A stretch of DNA of 64,000 nucleotides from Lachnospiraceae bacterium (lineage in GTDB: Bacteria; Bacillota; Clostridia; Lachnospirales; Lachnospiraceae), in assembly GCA_017540265.1 (NCBI GenBank), contig JAFYBJ010000057.1, positions 1-64,000 of the forward strand. The letters are read 5' to 3'. Below are positions 16,767 to 24,568 of the stretch, in pieces (position 1 is the first letter of the stretch; each line of letters starts with the position of its first letter). The position numbers and the translations under genes were made by a program. Under the pieces are notes generated by a model, which saw only the letters and a program-made list of their open reading frames with translations, did no database searches and was not told the origin of the DNA.

Positions 16767-19700
16767 ATGATATTAAGCACAAACGGAGAAAAAATCAATG
16801 AGAACGACCTTCAGGTGATGGAGGAGATGATAAGAGGCTCCATCGAGTCACATATTGAACGTCTGAAGCATTTCAGGGACAGTGACACTGCAGAGGAACC
16901 CGAATTTTATGACCCTATCATAAATGTCTACGAGGAGGGGTTAGCGTTTCTCCCGATGAGGCTTAAAGAAGCCGTAAATGGAACAGAGGAAATCTCTGCT
17001 GTGGATTTCATGCACAAATTGTTCGGCGACATGGGAAAGGACGCCGCAGATGCCATCAATATGACTTCGAATGAGATGATAAACTTCGAAAACCTCATAG
17101 CGGGCGGCTGGGGCGAAGAACACATTATACAGAAAGTATTTAATGCCGGTGCGGACGAGAAGGACACGGCAGAGGGTTATGATAAGTCAGCATCAGATTT
17201 TCATTTTTCCGGACAGAAGCTGGAGGGGATCGAGGATATCGTATCCTATGATCCGGATAAGGACCGTGTAAAGGGGCTCTATCAGGGCAGAACTGCCAAT
17301 TCCACCACACTTGGCCGGGATCCGCAGAAACTGAGGGAAGAACTTGCGGCACTGCCGGAAGGGGAACAGTATGACAGGCGCAGGGAAGTACTGCAGTCGC
17401 AGATCGAAGGTTATGAAAACGGTACCTATGGACTGAATGTCGGCGCAGAGGTGGCAAGAATGCATTCCTCCGAACTGCGTGATAAGAATAAAGTGAGCTT
17501 TGGTGATGTTTATAAAGCATATTCCGAGATCAACAAGGCTATGCGTCCCGGGGATGAGGCCGGCGGAAAGCTCCGCGGCGAGGGCGTGAAAGCCGGAGCG
17601 ATCAACGGAGTTGGTGCATCGGTTGTTCCGGAAACGGTATTTAAGACCATGCAGACCATTGCTGACGGCATGAATGAGATAAAGAATACTGAAGATCCGG
17701 CGTTGAAGAAGTCCATGGCAGTAGAACTGGCTTCCTTTGCATACCAGATGACGCTTTCCGAGCATTCCTTTAAAGACGGGAATGGAAGGACCTGCAGGCT
17801 TTTTGCGGATACTATATTGCAGACCTTCGGCCTGCCTCCGTATACTCCCTCCAAGGATGAGGCAGTTAATCTTAAGATGCATACCATCGGAGAACAGATG
17901 GATTTTGCGAAAGGCACAGAGGTGCTTTTTGACGGCGTTAAGGAAAGCAGCAGGGTGCTTGCGGGAGAGCGGGCACTGGAAGCGAACAGGGGTGTGATAG
18001 GTGAAGCGGGAGAGATCACGGAATTCGTCCGAAAGCAGGCAGAGATCAAAAAGCAGTTTGATGAGGAGCCTGTTCCTGATCCCGTAGCACAGCCGGCCGA
18101 ATATCTTGCACATAACAGCAGGGAGCGCTCGGAGGAAAGAAAACTTCAGGCGGTGAAAAAAGCGCTGGAAAACGCTCCGGTAAGCGATGAGCAGTGGGAT
18201 ATGGCATATAATGCCGTCATGGGAAGCATAAACGGGAAAAAGAAACTGCCGGAGGATGCGAAGCTTGTGGATTTTGCGCAGGCACTCGAAATACGTATGA
18301 CTCCCGAGCAGAAAAAGGCAGTCAGTGACGCAATGAACGCTTATCGTGATCCTGTGGATATGCCGGCAGAGGAGAAGGTGGATCATATCTATCAGAACAG
18401 GGCGGCAGAACTGAAAGCAAATATCCCGGCGGATATTGCTGCCGATAACGATCTGAAGGCACAGTATGAGCATTCACTTGACTTTGCAGCAAAGCATCTG
18501 ACACAGGTTAAAGAGGCTGTGCGTGCAGACCTTCTCAGTGTAGACAAGGATATCCAGCATATGGAGAACGCTGTGGATCAGAACATTAAGAATGTAGTGC
18601 GTCCGCAGTATGAAAACGGCAAATATGATAATCTGGTCGTTAAAGACAAGGCAAATGAGATCATCCGTCTGGCGGAGGGAAAAGATGCTGTCTATGATGA
18701 AGTCATAAATGAGGGTATCAAATTAAGCGATAAGACCAAGGAAGGGTATCGCCTGCTTTTTGCCAAAATGGATGAGATGGGAATGCTGGCTTATCCGTAT
18801 GCGGCAAATGGTGAAGACGGATCCAAGGCTTATTGCTTTGCTAAGCTTCATACTGATCGTAGCACATTTACCGAAGCTATGGACTCCGGAGATCCCGGCA
18901 AGATCATAAGTGCACAGATAATCTATGAAAAATCACTGCGTGATTATGACGAGATCTTTAAGATCGCCAAGGAGCATTTTAACCAGGAGCCCGGAATTTT
19001 CCCCGGAAATATGGACAGCATACGAAACAAGGGTGTTCCGTTTGAATTTGCCGGCGATATGAAGACTGCGGCACAGGTCAATGCCGTATTCCAGACATAT
19101 ATCCAGTGCAAGACCTCAGGAAAGAATCCGGAGGAATACCTGGAGGAATATCTGGCAAATCCCGCAGGCATGCTGCTGAAGGATGCGGTGAACAAACTGA
19201 AACCGGTAAGTTTCCAGGAAGTGAGTAAGGGGTTGAACCTGGAGGATTCTCTTGATCTGCTGGCCGGAGTGGGAGAATATGAATTTACAGCAGATGATGT
19301 AAAGTATGCCGTTCCTGAGATACTGTTTGGCAGGCAGATCAATACGGCAAATATGTTAGAGTCTGATCCTGGACTCAATAAGAGAAACCAGGTGGTCGCC
19401 TATACTACGACAAATGCTGTCCTGAATAATGCGATCATGGGTGATCAGATGCATAAGTTCAAATATTTTAATCGAAATAATGCTCCGGATGGGGTCCGGC
19501 ATATGAAGCAGACGATTAAGAACCTTATGCTGGCAAAGGATGAGGACAGAAATCTGAATGCCATGTTCTCGGGGGAACCGGAGAAGGATCTGTTTGGACA
19601 TAAGATCGGAGAAGGTTTTGATGCAACGGCATATATTGATCGAAAGCCTGTTGACTACGAAGGGATCATGGACCGTACAAACCGTCTGATCAACCGCAGT

Positions 19701-21368
19701 GATATGTATGGAGATTTTGCCAGCATGTTATGGTTTGCAAAGGACAACCGTGTGCGTCAGATTGCTGCCGAACTGTATCTGGAAGTGCTCACCGCACATC
19801 CGGAGGATGCCGATAAGCCGGAATATAAAAAGATGCAGGAGGAGTTAAACAAAACCTATGATGCTGTTGCAGACAAGGCTTCGGAGGAGACAAAAGAACG
19901 CGCCCGCGTACAAAAAGAAGCAGCAGCTGAAATGCTGGCGGAGAATGCCCTGAATTACCGCATCGCCAACGAGCCTGCGGCATATCTGGAAGGCCTTGAA
20001 ACAGAGGCACTGAGGACGGGGGATTATAAAAAATATGCAGAAGGTCTGATCAGGGTGCAGATGCATGAACAGATGCTTGCCGATGAAAAGCAGAAACGTC
20101 CTCTGACGGATGCAGAGCGACAGTTTAGTGAACAACTGGAAAACTATCTTGACCAGACCTTTAAAAAGGGACCGGACGGGATTCCTGCAAAGGGAGCAGA
20201 GTTATTCCAGAATGCGGCAAAGGCGGTCAACGCCATCTATCTGGAAGACTCCTTCCGTTTCGCTGAAGAAGCAGAGGAACTGGCGGGGCGTATACGTAAC
20301 GGAGAGGCTTCCGTGGATGCGGTTTATACAGACATAAAGAAGGACTATCATGGCAGCCGTATTCTTGCTAACCGTATCCTGGCCGATGGGGAGAGGGATC
20401 TGAGGCTTCAGGCCGGTCAGGCTCTTAAGGCAAACTTCGAATGGAATTCGCCGAAATATGAGAACGGTGCTGAAATGTATTCGGAGGATGAGAAGGAACA
20501 GACCGCGGAATTTATCAAAAACGGGAAACTTGGAAAAAATGCCGCGCAGCGTGAACGTTATCTCGGAGAGGTTCAGAGTGGATTTACGGTATCTTTGAAT
20601 GATTACGGAAGTAAGGGCCATAAAGGAAATGAAGACTCACCGTTGGATCCTGCAGAGGTTGGGAAAATGCTGGAAAAGAGCCTGGATAACACGGAAAATT
20701 ATTATGCGTCCATGTTAAAGATCAGCTTTGAGGCATCGGAAAGGCTTAAGGAAATGGACGGTGCAGGGATCGGAGGAAGGAACGGATCCGATGAGTTTAA
20801 GGCAATGTACGATGCATTGCAAAAGGTATCCGGGCTGTCCATTGAAAATACGCCCCTTGAGGTTGAGCAGTCCTTAAAAGACTTAAAGGACAGTGCGGAG
20901 AAATACAAGGAAAAGATAGATGACCAGACCTTTGCCAATTTCAGGACGAAAGGCAAGAACCGCTATGAAATGGCGGAGAAGCTGATCAATATCGCGGGCC
21001 ACGAATATAACGTGATGCATGTACAGTCACATGGGGAAATTGATCCTGATGTAAAGCTTGGCACACAGATCAACCATGCTGCGGAGAATCTGGATGAGTA
21101 TAAGCAGAAACAGGTACTGAGACAGGCACAGAATGTGAACGTGCCTGTACAGAATGTAAACGCTCCCGTACAGAATGCAAATGCACCGCAGCAGGAGCAG
21201 CGTCGCAAGATGGATCCGAAGGAAGTAAAGGAAATGCTGCGTGGTAACGCTCCCAGAGAGGATGTTCGTCAGAGAATGCAGGAGCGTCGCAGCCTGCATT
21301 CAGAAAAGAAAGCGGAAAAGCTGGAAGGACCGGAGGCTCCCATCCGCAGGACCAAAACCGGAGTATAA
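16767..21368 (+). CDS. Giant Fic-domain protein (putative AMP/nucleotidyl transferase)
   Basis: 1533-aa protein with a Fic/Fido domain near residues 200-380. The active-site loop HSFKDGNGRTCR begins at His333 with Asp337, Asn339, Arg341 and Arg344. This matches the HxFx(D/E)GNGRxxR motif of AMPylating Fic enzymes; Ser replaces the usual Pro after His. A clear inhibitory (S/T)xxxE(G/N) helix was not found. The other 1100 residues are helical, hydrophilic and unrecognised. Near the C-terminus are three imperfect VQNVNAP heptads and ERRSLHSEKK, and before them KGKNRYEMAEKLI, which resembles segments of the 1966- and 925-aa proteins. No signal peptide. The start has AAAGGAG upstream. Predicted to modify Ser/Thr/Tyr side chains of a protein target; the target is unknown. 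Confidence 0.85.
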   Translation: MILSTNGEKINENDLQVMEEMIRGSIESHIERLKHFRDSDTAEEPEFYDPIINVYEEGLAFLPMRLKEAVNGTEEISAVDFMHKLFGDMGKDAADAINMTSNEMINFENLIAGGWGEEHIIQKVFNAGADEKDTAEGYDKSASDFHFSGQKLEGIEDIVSYDPDKDRVKGLYQGRTANSTTLGRDPQKLREELAALPEGEQYDRRREVLQSQIEGYENGTYGLNVGAEVARMHSSELRDKNKVSFGDVYKAYSEINKAMRPGDEAGGKLRGEGVKAGAINGVGASVVPETVFKTMQTIADGMNEIKNTEDPALKKSMAVELASFAYQMTLSEHSFKDGNGRTCRLFADTILQTFGLPPYTPSKDEAVNLKMHTIGEQMDFAKGTEVLFDGVKESSRVLAGERALEANRGVIGEAGEITEFVRKQAEIKKQFDEEPVPDPVAQPAEYLAHNSRERSEERKLQAVKKALENAPVSDEQWDMAYNAVMGSINGKKKLPEDAKLVDFAQALEIRMTPEQKKAVSDAMNAYRDPVDMPAEEKVDHIYQNRAAELKANIPADIAADNDLKAQYEHSLDFAAKHLTQVKEAVRADLLSVDKDIQHMENAVDQNIKNVVRPQYENGKYDNLVVKDKANEIIRLAEGKDAVYDEVINEGIKLSDKTKEGYRLLFAKMDEMGMLAYPYAANGEDGSKAYCFAKLHTDRSTFTEAMDSGDPGKIISAQIIYEKSLRDYDEIFKIAKEHFNQEPGIFPGNMDSIRNKGVPFEFAGDMKTAAQVNAVFQTYIQCKTSGKNPEEYLEEYLANPAGMLLKDAVNKLKPVSFQEVSKGLNLEDSLDLLAGVGEYEFTADDVKYAVPEILFGRQINTANMLESDPGLNKRNQVVAYTTTNAVLNNAIMGDQMHKFKYFNRNNAPDGVRHMKQTIKNLMLAKDEDRNLNAMFSGEPEKDLFGHKIGEGFDATAYIDRKPVDYEGIMDRTNRLINRSDMYGDFASMLWFAKDNRVRQIAAELYLEVLTAHPEDADKPEYKKMQEELNKTYDAVADKASEETKERARVQKEAAAEMLAENALNYRIANEPAAYLEGLETEALRTGDYKKYAEGLIRVQMHEQMLADEKQKRPLTDAERQFSEQLENYLDQTFKKGPDGIPAKGAELFQNAAKAVNAIYLEDSFRFAEEAEELAGRIRNGEASVDAVYTDIKKDYHGSRILANRILADGERDLRLQAGQALKANFEWNSPKYENGAEMYSEDEKEQTAEFIKNGKLGKNAAQRERYLGEVQSGFTVSLNDYGSKGHKGNEDSPLDPAEVGKMLEKSLDNTENYYASMLKISFEASERLKEMDGAGIGGRNGSDEFKAMYDALQKVSGLSIENTPLEVEQSLKDLKDSAEKYKEKIDDQTFANFRTKGKNRYEMAEKLINIAGHEYNVMHVQSHGEIDPDVKLGTQINHAAENLDEYKQKQVLRQAQNVNVPVQNVNAPVQNANAPQQEQRRKMDPKEVKEMLRGNAPREDVRQRMQERRSLHSEKKAEKLEGPEAPIRRTKTGV

Positions 21369-21376
21369 CGGGCCAG

Positions 21377-21412
21377 AACCGGGTGCTTGCACATTGCTTG
21401 CACCCGGTTTTA
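21377..21412 (+). terminator. Terminator hairpin that contains promoter site E
   Basis: Stem AACCGGGTGC (21377-21386) / GCACCCGGTT (21400-21409) with a 13-base loop, followed by TTAT. The stem is identical to the hairpin at 16657, and the TTGCAC repeats occupy the same places in loop and right arm. Confidence 0.75.
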
Positions 21413-21418
21413 TATAAT
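21387..21418 (+). promoter_or_regulatory. Promoter site E, TTGCAC-N5-TTGCAC-N9-TATAAT
   Basis: TTGCAC (21387-21392), ATTGC, TTGCAC (21398-21403), 9 bases, TATAAT (21413-21418). Same geometry as site D. It drives the 870-aa gene. Confidence 0.78.
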
Positions 21419-21457
21419 ACAAAACGATGTAAGGTTTCTTTAGCGGAGGTATAAAAA

Positions 21458-24070
21458 ATGGGTGATCTGGAAGATAAGTACAAAGGAAAAGCGGAAAAGT
21501 CAAAGTTTGAAAAGACCAGGGAGATCCTTTACGGATACAGATATGAAAACAGCAACTTCATGGAAAAGGGCTGGTACAATATATATTCTTACTGGCGACT
21601 TAAGAAGACGGAAGCGGCAGATTCCATCAAATCGGGCATGAGGTCCGTAGCGAAGGCAGCAGGATCCATAAAGGAAAGCTATAAGGGATCGCTGTTGCAA
21701 CAGGCTGTAAATACTGCCGGAAGCAAGATAAAAGGTGCAGCCGTTACCGTAAAAGAACATACAGTAAAATTTGCGAAGAATGCAAAGGATTTAATGATGG
21801 CGGGTGCCCAGAAGGTATATGAAGTCGGAAAGAGCGCCATAAACAGTGAGCTGGTGCAGAAAGCGGCAAAAAAGACCGGCGGCTTCTTTAAGGCATCCGG
21901 CGCATGGATCAAGGATAAGGCCATAAAGTCGGCTTCCTGGTTTGCGAGTACAAAGGCGGCGAAGGCTATAGCTTCCGGAGCGAAAGCTACTGCGGAGGTT
22001 GCCACTCTTGCTGCGGGAAAAGTGGCGGATGCCATGGCGCCTGCTGCAAAGAAGGTGGGAAGCTTTATTGTCGATAAGGCAAAGAAAGTTGCAGGGGGTG
22101 CAAAGTTTGCCGGAGGAAAATTAAGAAGCGGTCTTAAATTCCTTGCTGAAAAAGTATCCAGCGCCTATGACAATGTAAAGAGCCGCTATATTGACTGGTC
22201 CTTTGAAAGAAACAGAAAGTACGGCGTAGAGCAGCAGCAGATCGAGAATATGGTGCGCGAGAAGACAAGAGGTCCTGCCTACCAGGAACGCCTTAAGCGC
22301 TTCAGGGAGGATATCTCAAAGGATAAGGATATCGCAAACCGTATAAAGCTCAGGCAGGATAAGGAACGTATAAAGAGAAATGCCGGAGCTATGGAGAAGG
22401 GAAATACCGGTGATGTGGAACTTGCCGACATGTCTCCCGACGGCAGTTTTAAAAAGGACGATCCCGGAGCCGGAATGCTCCAGAGTCTCAACAAATACGA
22501 TCTCGGAAGCGCTCTTATCGAACCGGAGCGCCATAAGATAAGTTTAGATGACCTCAGACAGAAGGATAAGGATGAAGATCTTCTTAAGAAGAACGGCATA
22601 GATCCGAAGAACATCCCCATGACTGTTCCAAAGGAGAACAATATTGTGGGACAGGGGACGAAATCCGTAAATGAGATCAAAGAAAACATCAAGGAGATGA
22701 ATGAGAAGCTGGAGGGCAAGATAGAAAAGACTGCCGATCTGGCGGATACCGCGGGAACCTTCATGTTTCAGCTTGGCTCCACCAAAAACAAGCTTTCGGA
22801 GGATACAACGACAAACTTAAATACCGGATCTTCCGTTATGTGGGCGCTTGGTGCAAACTTAAATGCATTAAACGGTGAAAAGCCGGATCTTAAGACCAGC
22901 AACGAAGCCATAGGCTCAAACCTGATGCTTATGGAGGATGTCCTTGACAGGCATGACATACAGCTCCCGGTGAGCAATCTGTCAAAGGCTTTCGGCAATC
23001 TCCTCAATATAGCTGACGGTAAGCAGAGAGAGAAGAATCTCATCAATTTCACAAGCAATGTTTTGGATGAAGCCGGACAGATATTAAAGATCTACGGCGG
23101 CGACAATACCTTTTCAAGGCTGGCAAGCACCTTTAATTCACAGATGACCTATACTGCCGACCAGGCAAAGCCGGGTGCCAATAATTTTGAAAAGAGCAAG
23201 GTTGCCTTAAACAATATCCAGGCCGGAGCGGCGATGTTAAAGGATATTGTGAAGGAAGCCGGAGGCAATTATAAGCTTCTCGATCAGGCAAAGCTGCTTA
23301 AGCCTGTGCTCAACATAATAAAAGGCGTAGAAGAATTCAACAAACTGACAAAGAAGAATGAGAAGATCAATGCCCTTACGGATGCGGACAAGAGCATGAA
23401 CTTAACCGACAAGAACGTGATCCGTCATCTGTCCATGAATGCAAACGACCTTGTAAAGCAGAACAAGGACAGGCAGAAGGGTGTGATAATGAATACCATT
23501 CAGAATACAGCGCTTTCGACTGCAGGAATATTAAGCGGTGATATGATGCTTACAAATGCCATAGGTACTGCACTTAGCAAGGTATCTCCCACGCAGCTGC
23601 TCATGCATCAGCTAAAGAATAAGACTGACAGCGAACTGATGATGGAGGATGTATTCGGCTCAAAAGAAAATTATGAGAAGTATAAGAATCAGTACGGTCT
23701 TCATAAGGATGATATAGAAAATGAGATCCTGCGCATGTCAAATACAGCAACTGTAAAGGAATATGCAAGCAGGGTGCGGGCTGAGACAGCGCTTCATCTT
23801 CACAGCCGTTCAAAGCAGGCTGAAAAGTACGGAATAGAAAACGGCGCCACAAAGATTAAGGAAGCTGCGGAGCTGGGCGGCAAGACCGCTAAGGATCTGT
23901 ATAAGGAGATAGGCGGCAGGGAAGATTATGATAAGATAGTAGGGCGTTCAAAGAAGGACGTTCATAAGCAGAAGGTTGAGGAAGCCAAGAAGCGCAGGCT
24001 GGAAGAAAGAAAGCAAAAGGAGCTTGAACTTCAGTCGGGGGCAAAAAGCAGGAACGGCAAGTCAAAATAA
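21458..24070 (+). CDS. Large protein with Ala/Lys amphipathic N-terminal repeats
   Basis: 870-aa protein, no signal peptide. Residues about 40-240 are a run of Ala/Gly/Lys-rich amphipathic helices (for example VDKAKKVAGGAKFAGGKLRS), similar in texture to LEA-like or membrane-surface-binding proteins. Residue 358 starts RHKISLDDLRQKD, the motif found near the C-termini of the 1966- and 925-aa proteins but here internal. The region from about 400 is helical and more ordinary in composition (MFQLGSTKNKLSED, LLNIADGKQREKN). The C-terminus is a basic coiled coil. Start supported by GCGGAGG upstream. No terminator separates it from the 149-aa gene 38 bases later. Function unknown. Confidence 0.83.
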   Translation: MGDLEDKYKGKAEKSKFEKTREILYGYRYENSNFMEKGWYNIYSYWRLKKTEAADSIKSGMRSVAKAAGSIKESYKGSLLQQAVNTAGSKIKGAAVTVKEHTVKFAKNAKDLMMAGAQKVYEVGKSAINSELVQKAAKKTGGFFKASGAWIKDKAIKSASWFASTKAAKAIASGAKATAEVATLAAGKVADAMAPAAKKVGSFIVDKAKKVAGGAKFAGGKLRSGLKFLAEKVSSAYDNVKSRYIDWSFERNRKYGVEQQQIENMVREKTRGPAYQERLKRFREDISKDKDIANRIKLRQDKERIKRNAGAMEKGNTGDVELADMSPDGSFKKDDPGAGMLQSLNKYDLGSALIEPERHKISLDDLRQKDKDEDLLKKNGIDPKNIPMTVPKENNIVGQGTKSVNEIKENIKEMNEKLEGKIEKTADLADTAGTFMFQLGSTKNKLSEDTTTNLNTGSSVMWALGANLNALNGEKPDLKTSNEAIGSNLMLMEDVLDRHDIQLPVSNLSKAFGNLLNIADGKQREKNLINFTSNVLDEAGQILKIYGGDNTFSRLASTFNSQMTYTADQAKPGANNFEKSKVALNNIQAGAAMLKDIVKEAGGNYKLLDQAKLLKPVLNIIKGVEEFNKLTKKNEKINALTDADKSMNLTDKNVIRHLSMNANDLVKQNKDRQKGVIMNTIQNTALSTAGILSGDMMLTNAIGTALSKVSPTQLLMHQLKNKTDSELMMEDVFGSKENYEKYKNQYGLHKDDIENEILRMSNTATVKEYASRVRAETALHLHSRSKQAEKYGIENGATKIKEAAELGGKTAKDLYKEIGGREDYDKIVGRSKKDVHKQKVEEAKKRRLEERKQKELELQSGAKSRNGKSK

Positions 24071-24072
24071 TC

Positions 24073-24081
24073 TGATATAAT
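24073..24081 (+). promoter_or_regulatory. Extended -10 promoter candidate for the 149-aa gene
   Basis: TGATATAAT fits the extended -10 consensus TGnTATAAT, 28 bases before the ATG at 24109. No -35 hexamer is visible. The TTGCAC repeats are absent, so this gene may be expressed independently as well as by read-through from site E. Confidence 0.45.
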
Positions 24082-24108
24082 GAACAAAAAAAGAAAAGGA
24101 GAATTATC

Positions 24109-24558
24109 ATGGCAAATGCATTGGAAATTTTAAGAGACAGACTTTCAGAGGATTCAGTGGAGTTATCTTATGACAATATCGACGGCATCAATACACTGCG
24201 TCTGGTGCTTGATTCCATCGGAGAGGCAGAGGATGGCATAGTGGTGCTCGAGTTAAGCGACATCCCCTTAGAGGAAGAGGCGGATTACGGATATTATCAT
24301 TTCATATCCGTACTGGCAAATAATATCGAAGCTGAACAGATAGCGGATACACTGGTAAATCTTAACCGTATCAATATGGAGACTCTTCTTGGAAACTATG
24401 CCGTGGTTGAGGAAGCGGGAACGGTGGTACACAAGTATGTTCTGCGCACGGGAACCATGGATGAAAAGAGTAAGGCTGATCTGCTCTATGACTGCATGGT
24501 GGATGTTATCGCTGTCATTCATAATGATTATGACAGGATACTTGCATCAATAGGCTGA
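24109..24558 (+). CDS. Small acidic protein, possible YbjN / secretion-chaperone-like fold
   Basis: 149-aa acidic protein. The order of elements suggests an alpha-beta fold: a first helix, strands INTLRLVLD and GIVVLELSD, a helix, then VNLNRINMETLLGNYAVVEEAGTVVHKYVLR and a long C-terminal helix. That order, with the LN...G.(Y/F) turn, recalls YbjN and class I secretion chaperones, but I see no diagnostic motif and the assignment is tentative. AGGAG precedes the ATG. It is immediately downstream of the 870-aa gene and 10 bases before rsmG. If the fold is right it might serve the large proteins as a chaperone; that is inference. Confidence 0.7.
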   Translation: MANALEILRDRLSEDSVELSYDNIDGINTLRLVLDSIGEAEDGIVVLELSDIPLEEEADYGYYHFISVLANNIEAEQIADTLVNLNRINMETLLGNYAVVEEAGTVVHKYVLRTGTMDEKSKADLLYDCMVDVIAVIHNDYDRILASIG

Positions 24559-24568
24559 TGAAACGGGC

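Noticed and set aside
17193..18473. 426-codon open frame on the minus strand inside the Fic gene
   Set aside because: No ribosome site, Cys/His/Leu/Ile-rich shadow composition and complete overlap with a well-supported gene on the other strand. Similar minus-strand frames at 5295-5993 and 5926-6753 are rejected for the same reason.
5200..21403. TTGCAC-N5-TTGCA resembles a sigma-54 -24/-12 promoter (TGGCAC-N5-TTGCA)
   Set aside because: The conserved GG at -24 is TG at every site, and a TATAAT at fixed spacing points to sigma-70-type recognition. It remains a minor alternative.
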